From the NCBI GenBank assembly GCA_946186175.1, contig CAMHMG010000109.1, positions 1 through 10,130 on the forward strand: a stretch of DNA of 10,130 nt. The letters are read 5' to 3'. Every line of letters starts with the position of its first letter. The first letter of the stretch is position 1. Shown here in pieces: positions 6,186-10,130 of the stretch. This DNA comes from an uncultured Clostridia bacterium. GTDB taxonomy: Bacteria > Bacillota > Clostridia > Lachnospirales > Lachnospiraceae. The notes under the pieces are model-generated. The model was not told where the DNA came from. It ran no database searches and was given only the letters and a program-made list of their open reading frames with translations. The position numbers were made by a program, and so were the translations under genes.

Positions 6186-7070
6186 CTAATACTTACGCCT
6201 GTCCTTTAACTCTTCAAAAAACAGCTTATAATTATCGTATCGGTCTTTCGATATCTCACCTTCTGCTACCGCATCGATCACACCACATTCCTTCTCACCG
6301 ATATGGTTACACCCGCGGAATTTGCAGTATTTCTCATGTTCCTCAAATTCCAGATAGTAATCCTTTAGCTCATCGGCTTCAATGTCATACAACCCAATAT
6401 TGCTAAATCCCGGTGTATCCATCAAAAATGTATTCTCCGCTATGGGAATAAGCTCAGAGTGTCTTGTAGTATGCTTGCCTCTCTCTATCTTTCTGCTTAT
6501 CTCCCCGGTATCCATATTAGCATGTGGATTTAACATATTCATAATAGATGATTTGCCTACTCCTGATGGTCCGGCTAAGGTTGTTATCTTTCCCCTGAGG
6601 CACTCATAAAGCACCTCAAGCCCATCCTGTTTCTTAGTGCTTGAAAAGATCACCTTATACCCGGCATTTTCATAAATAGTCCTGTAAGTGCTGCAAAGCG
6701 TTTCATCAGCCAGATCCGACTTATTAAAACAAATGACAGTCGGAACCTTCTGCTTCTTCATCATGATCAGAAATCTGTCGAGCAGATTATAGTTAGGTGT
6801 AGGACTTAGCACGGCAAACACAACAAGCGCCTGATCAACATTAGCGACAGCAGGCCTTATCAATTCACTGCGACGTTCCAAAATCCTGTCAATGTTTCCG
6901 ATATGATTGTCAGGATCGATTATGCTCATAACAACATCATCACCGACCAAAGGCTTAACCTTAATATTTCTAAGGATACCTTTTGCCCTGCATTCGTATA
7001 TCACATCATCAGAATATACATAGTAGAAACCACCTATTCCCTTAATGATCTTTCCCGTAATCACATCCAT
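6186..7070 (-). CDS. rsgA: Ribosome small-subunit assembly GTPase
   Basis: A circularly permuted GTPase that binds the 30S subunit late in assembly and hydrolyses GTP (RsgA/YloQ/CpgA). The 294 residues are the usual length. The order is an N-terminal OB-fold (about 1-70), then the GTPase motifs in permuted order: NKSD at 116-119 (G4), GPSGVGKSS at 167-175 (G1, P-loop) and DTPGF at 218-222 (G3). Thr201/Thr202 lie in the switch I region (GKHTTRH). A C-terminal zinc site follows, with Cys249, Cys254, His256 and Cys262. The ATG lies 3 bp after the prkC stop codon, and its ribosome binding site (GGAG) lies inside the prkC 3' end, so translation is probably coupled. In B. subtilis the homologue CpgA is phosphorylated by PrkC, which fits this placement. 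Confidence 0.96.
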   Translation of the reverse strand: MDVITGKIIKGIGGFYYVYSDDVIYECRAKGILRNIKVKPLVGDDVVMSIIDPDNHIGNIDRILERRSELIRPAVANVDQALVVFAVLSPTPNYNLLDRFLIMMKKQKVPTVICFNKSDLADETLCSTYRTIYENAGYKVIFSSTKKQDGLEVLYECLRGKITTLAGPSGVGKSSIMNMLNPHANMDTGEISRKIERGKHTTRHSELIPIAENTFLMDTPGFSNIGLYDIEADELKDYYLEFEEHEKYCKFRGCNHIGEKECGVIDAVAEGEISKDRYDNYKLFFEELKDRRKY

Positions 7071-7073
7071 ATA

Positions 7074-9251
7074 TTACTGCTCCACAGTTTTTAATTTGGC
7101 CTGTAAAGTAGATGTAAAGCTTGAGGTGATATCTGCTCCGGTATCATCCTGAACACTGTAGAGCAGACTAATATTATCTTTGCTGGCAAGATCACATGAT
7201 GCTATGCTTGAACCGTCAAGCGGAAGACTCGCCTCATCATACCAGTCATTAATTATAGGATAAGTTGTATCACCAACCTTAAGTGTAACCGTTATCTTAA
7301 CAAGCTTTCCTTCAGGGAATTCATATCCACTATTACTTATCAAACCTGAGAATGATGCAGAATAAGTCGTCTTAACCGGCTTCTTACCCTTGCTGATCGT
7401 TATATCAATCTTAGTTTCTTCCTTGACCTCTGTGCCGGAAGCAATGCTCTGTGAGATAACCTTTCCCTCTTCAACGCTGTCACTGTATTCCTGTGAAACA
7501 TTGCCTAGTTTGAGCTTAACACCGGTAAGAGCACTTTCTGCTTCTGTTACGGTCATCTTCTTAAGATCAGGTACTTTAGCAACTTTGACTTCCTTACCTT
7601 TACTTACAACAACCTTAACCTGAGTTCCCTCACCTGCCTGACTGCCTGCCTCAGGAGACTGACTGATTATATGATCTTCCTCAACCTCTTCACTGTAATC
7701 ATTATCCTCAACAACTTCAAAGCCAGCTGCCTCAAGTATTGACTTAGCTTCACTTAAGGTCTTGCCTACTACGTCAGGAACTGATTCTTTCTTCAGTCCC
7801 TTACTGATAACAAGTGTAACCTTATCATCTTCCTTAAGTTCAGTACCTGATTCTATACTCTGGCTGGCAACCTTGCCCTCTTCAAATTTGTCAGAATAAT
7901 CTCTCTCTATGATATAAGAGATATTCATATCATCTAACTGTTTAGTAGCCTCTTCTTCAGAATAACCTATAAGATCAAGCATTTTATTGACAGTTTCCTC
8001 TGTAGTCGCAGCCTCTGTTGTAACTTCAGTTGTAGCTTTTTTGTTCTTTTTAAATACTCCGGTAATTGAAATGAGCGCAACAATAATGATAATACCGATA
8101 ATAACGGTAGCAGCTATTGCTCCTATAGTTATCATCTTCTCTACCTTTGTATCGATCTCATCCTCGTCATCTTCTTTACCTTCGAATAACGGCTTACCGT
8201 CGTCCTTCTCATCATCATATTCAAACTCTTCATCATACAGACTGTTAAGAGCAGCCTTAGCCTCCTCTAATTCCAATCTGTTATGATTAACCGGAAATAC
8301 CGATGGTCCGGGAGCTGCTGCGCCGCCTGTAACACCGGCAGCATTCTTAATCGCATTAAGTTCATCCGATGATATCTGTATAGTAGGCGCATTTGACGGA
8401 ACCATCACACTTGAAACGCCCACCTCTGCATTGGGATCCATTGCAATCTTTCTAAGATCCGCAAGCATTGCATTAGTTGTTAGATATCTCTGTTCCGGTC
8501 TCTTCTGTGTAGCCTTTAATACAATTTTCTCTAAACCTACAGGAATGTCCGGATAGTACTCTCTAGGCGGTATTATCTCACTTTGAATATGCATAAGTGC
8601 AACAGTGACATTATTCTCACCCTCAAAAGGAACTCTTCCTGTAAGCATTTCATATAGAGTAATACCAAGTGAATAAATGTCAGAGCGCTCATCAGAAAAT
8701 CCTCCTCTTGCCTGCTCGGGAGAAATATAGTGAACGCTGCCCATTGCTGTTGAAGCTATTGTATTAGAGGTAGCTGCCTTAGCAATACCAAAATCAGTCA
8801 CTTTGAGTGTTCCATTCTTAGAAACAATTATATTCTGAGGCTTTATATCACGATGAATGGTGTGATGTTCATGTGCAACCTCAATACCTGAACATATCTG
8901 AATAATGAAATCTAAAGCTGTCGCATAGTTAAGTCTGCCGTTCTGCTGTATATACTCCTTGAGTGTGATACCCTCGACAAGCTCCATTACTATATAATAG
9001 TATCCGCTTTCCTCACCTACATCAAAAACATTAACGATATTAGGATGTGAAAGACCCGCAGCTGACTGAGCCTCCATTCTGAATTTACTGACAAAGCTCT
9101 TGTCATCAGAGAACTCCGGTTTCAATACTTTCATTGCAATATATCTGTTAAGGACATGATCCATTGCCTTATATACAACAGACATGCCGCCCGACCCTAT
9201 CTCTTCTGTTATCTCATAACGATTCTGAATTATCATTCCTGGTTCAAACAT
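7074..9251 (-). CDS. prkC: PASTA-domain Ser/Thr protein kinase
   Basis: A single-pass membrane Hanks-type kinase that senses peptidoglycan or lipid II outside the cell and phosphorylates proteins inside. With the start used here it has 725 residues. The kinase domain (about 12-270) has the glycine loop GSGGMSVVYKA (from 19), Lys41, HRDIKPQN (Asp135), DFG (153-155), a Thr/Ser-rich activation loop (161-168) and SPE (177-179). An acidic juxtamembrane linker (about 325-370) precedes one membrane helix (373-399). Outside are a Thr/Glu-rich spacer, three PASTA repeats (about 422-485, 488-552, 558-622) and a C-terminal region of about 100 residues of unrecognised type. A GTG at 9257, overlapping the prpC stop, is possible, but GAGG lies 7 nt before the ATG at 9251 and only 1 nt before the GTG. 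The first PASTA repeat has a weak beginning (MLDLIG). The stop is 3 bp before rsgA. Confidence 0.96.
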   Translation of the reverse strand: MFEPGMIIQNRYEITEEIGSGGMSVVYKAMDHVLNRYIAMKVLKPEFSDDKSFVSKFRMEAQSAAGLSHPNIVNVFDVGEESGYYYIVMELVEGITLKEYIQQNGRLNYATALDFIIQICSGIEVAHEHHTIHRDIKPQNIIVSKNGTLKVTDFGIAKAATSNTIASTAMGSVHYISPEQARGGFSDERSDIYSLGITLYEMLTGRVPFEGENNVTVALMHIQSEIIPPREYYPDIPVGLEKIVLKATQKRPEQRYLTTNAMLADLRKIAMDPNAEVGVSSVMVPSNAPTIQISSDELNAIKNAAGVTGGAAAPGPSVFPVNHNRLELEEAKAALNSLYDEEFEYDDEKDDGKPLFEGKEDDEDEIDTKVEKMITIGAIAATVIIGIIIIVALISITGVFKKNKKATTEVTTEAATTEETVNKMLDLIGYSEEEATKQLDDMNISYIIERDYSDKFEEGKVASQSIESGTELKEDDKVTLVISKGLKKESVPDVVGKTLSEAKSILEAAGFEVVEDNDYSEEVEEDHIISQSPEAGSQAGEGTQVKVVVSKGKEVKVAKVPDLKKMTVTEAESALTGVKLKLGNVSQEYSDSVEEGKVISQSIASGTEVKEETKIDITISKGKKPVKTTYSASFSGLISNSGYEFPEGKLVKITVTLKVGDTTYPIINDWYDEASLPLDGSSIASCDLASKDNISLLYSVQDDTGADITSSFTSTLQAKLKTVEQ

Positions 9252-9253
9252 AT

Positions 9254-9988
9254 TCACACCTCATTCACTGTTTGTTCAATAACTACAACACCTATATTAT
9301 CTTTACCACCATAATAGTTGGCTCGCTCAATCAATTCCTCACAACATCTGTCCATATGCTTCTGTCTTTTGATTATCATCTCTATCTCATCATCCTCGAC
9401 CATGTTAGTAAGCCCATCTGTGCATAACAGAATCCTATCGGATTGCAACAGTTCTACCTCGAAGAAATCCGGCACTGCCTCTCTTGCCGTTCCCATAGCT
9501 CTTGTTATTATATTCTTCTCCGGATGGAATCTTACCTTCCTTCGTTCAAGCTGTCCTGTTCTTATCAATTCTTCGACAAGAGAATGGTCTAATGTTATCT
9601 GTCTTATCTCATCGCCTATAACGTATAACCTGCTGTCTCCGATATTAGCAACATACAATTTGTTCTCGACGATCACCGCCACAACAAATGTTGTTCCCAT
9701 TCCACGCAGTTCCACGTGATCAGCTGACATCTGAAAAAGCCGGTCATTAACTTTTGATATTCCTGTTTTAATAATTGTAATGGGATTAACATAATCACAT
9801 TCTTTTATATAATCAACAAACCATGATACCGCATGTGCAGAAGCATAATCTCCTGCTTTATGACCGCCCATTCCATCAGCAACAATGTAAAGATTCGGGA
9901 GATTGCCGATGCTCTTATCTGAGAAAAATATGCAGTCCTGATTCATAGCTCTGCACATTCCGATATCAGTTTTTCCGTATGATACCAT
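9254..9988 (-). CDS. prpC: PP2C-family Ser/Thr protein phosphatase
   Basis: Removes phosphate from Ser/Thr of proteins, including the partner kinase PrkC and its substrates, using two Mn2+/Mg2+ ions. The 244 residues match the compact bacterial PrpC/Stp type. Motifs in order are RAMNQD (13-18), VADGMGGHKAG (36-46) with metal ligand Asp38, GMGTT (96-100), NIGDSR (115-120), CTDGLT (189-194) with Asp191, and GGKDN (227-231) with Asp230, so all metal ligands are present. AGGAGG lies 6 nt before the ATG. It is the first gene of the operon and its stop is 2 bp from the preferred prkC start, the arrangement usual in Firmicutes. The N-terminal sequence (GKTDIGMCRAMNQD) is complete and there is no signal peptide, so it acts in the cytoplasm. 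Confidence 0.96.
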   Translation of the reverse strand: MVSYGKTDIGMCRAMNQDCIFFSDKSIGNLPNLYIVADGMGGHKAGDYASAHAVSWFVDYIKECDYVNPITIIKTGISKVNDRLFQMSADHVELRGMGTTFVVAVIVENKLYVANIGDSRLYVIGDEIRQITLDHSLVEELIRTGQLERRKVRFHPEKNIITRAMGTAREAVPDFFEVELLQSDRILLCTDGLTNMVEDDEIEMIIKRQKHMDRCCEELIERANYYGGKDNIGVVVIEQTVNEV

Positions 9989-10031
9989 CGAAAACCTCCT
10001 TTTACTAATACTTTCACAAACTCAATTGTTA

Positions 10032-10060
10032 ATCTTATCACACATAATCTCAAAAAGCAA
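10032..10060 (-). promoter_or_regulatory. Candidate promoter of the prpC-prkC-rsgA-rpe-thiN operon
   Basis: On the minus strand TTGCTT (10055-10060) is followed after 17 bp by TAAGAT (10032-10037), preceded by TGA as an extended -10 (TGATAAGAT). The -35 is weak (three of six bases) but the extended -10 can compensate. Transcription would start near 10025, about 37 nt before the prpC ATG. The remaining upstream bases to 10130 hold no convincing gene; one minus-strand frame stays open for 13 codons to a TGA at 10089-10091 and might be the tail of an upstream gene. Confidence 0.5.
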
Positions 10061-10130
10061 GACGAGGACAAAAACAATAGGGTTGTTTCATAATCGAATT
10101 TTAGAATCAGAGCCTGTAAAATCTCCTATG

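Noticed and set aside
9318..9719. A 133-codon plus-strand open frame inside prpC
   Set aside because: prpC has every PP2C motif on the other strand; the antisense frame is Ser/Ile-rich shadow.

Overview
The window looks like chromosomal DNA of an anaerobic Firmicute, most likely a Lachnospiraceae-type Clostridia. The reasons are AT-rich intergenic DNA, strong purine-rich (GGAGG-like) ribosome binding sites, and the Gram-positive gene order prpC-prkC-rsgA-rpe-thiN, which includes a PASTA-domain Ser/Thr kinase. The genus call is inference; no rRNA or other marker gene is present.

Layout. Positions 1-265 hold no gene. They contain a long near-perfect hairpin (7-82), an AT-rich stretch, and an intrinsic terminator (219-251). 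A leftward putP-type Na+/proline symporter follows (266-1843). Positions 1844-2415 are non-coding. Most of this gap is a 323-bp element (1877-2199) bounded by two-part inverted repeats and filled with smaller hairpins; next come a good promoter (2288-2316) and a leader hairpin (2346-2391) for the rightward gene. That gene (2416-4776) encodes a Na+/phosphate cotransporter of the NptA/YjbB type with a PhoU-like cytoplasmic domain and an unusual Lys/Asn/Ser/Asp repeat tail. It converges, with only 3 bp between stop codons, on a leftward five-gene operon that fills 4780-9988.

The operon reads right to left: prpC (PP2C phosphatase), prkC (PASTA kinase), rsgA (ribosome-assembly GTPase), rpe (ribulose-phosphate 3-epimerase) and thiN (thiamine pyrophosphokinase). 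One promoter candidate lies just upstream of prpC (10032-10060), and gene gaps run from 2 to 41 bp. PrkC senses cell-wall material and phosphorylates target proteins, and PrpC reverses this. RsgA is a ribosome-maturation GTPase. Rpe and ThiN supply the pentose-phosphate pathway and thiamine diphosphate, the transketolase cofactor.

The known genes are ordinary housekeeping functions. The parts worth a second look are non-coding or low-complexity: the 323-bp multi-hairpin element, the 76-nt hairpin at the left edge, and the 39-bp tandem repeats that build the transporter tail. I found no CRISPR array, tRNA, rRNA, transposase or phage gene.
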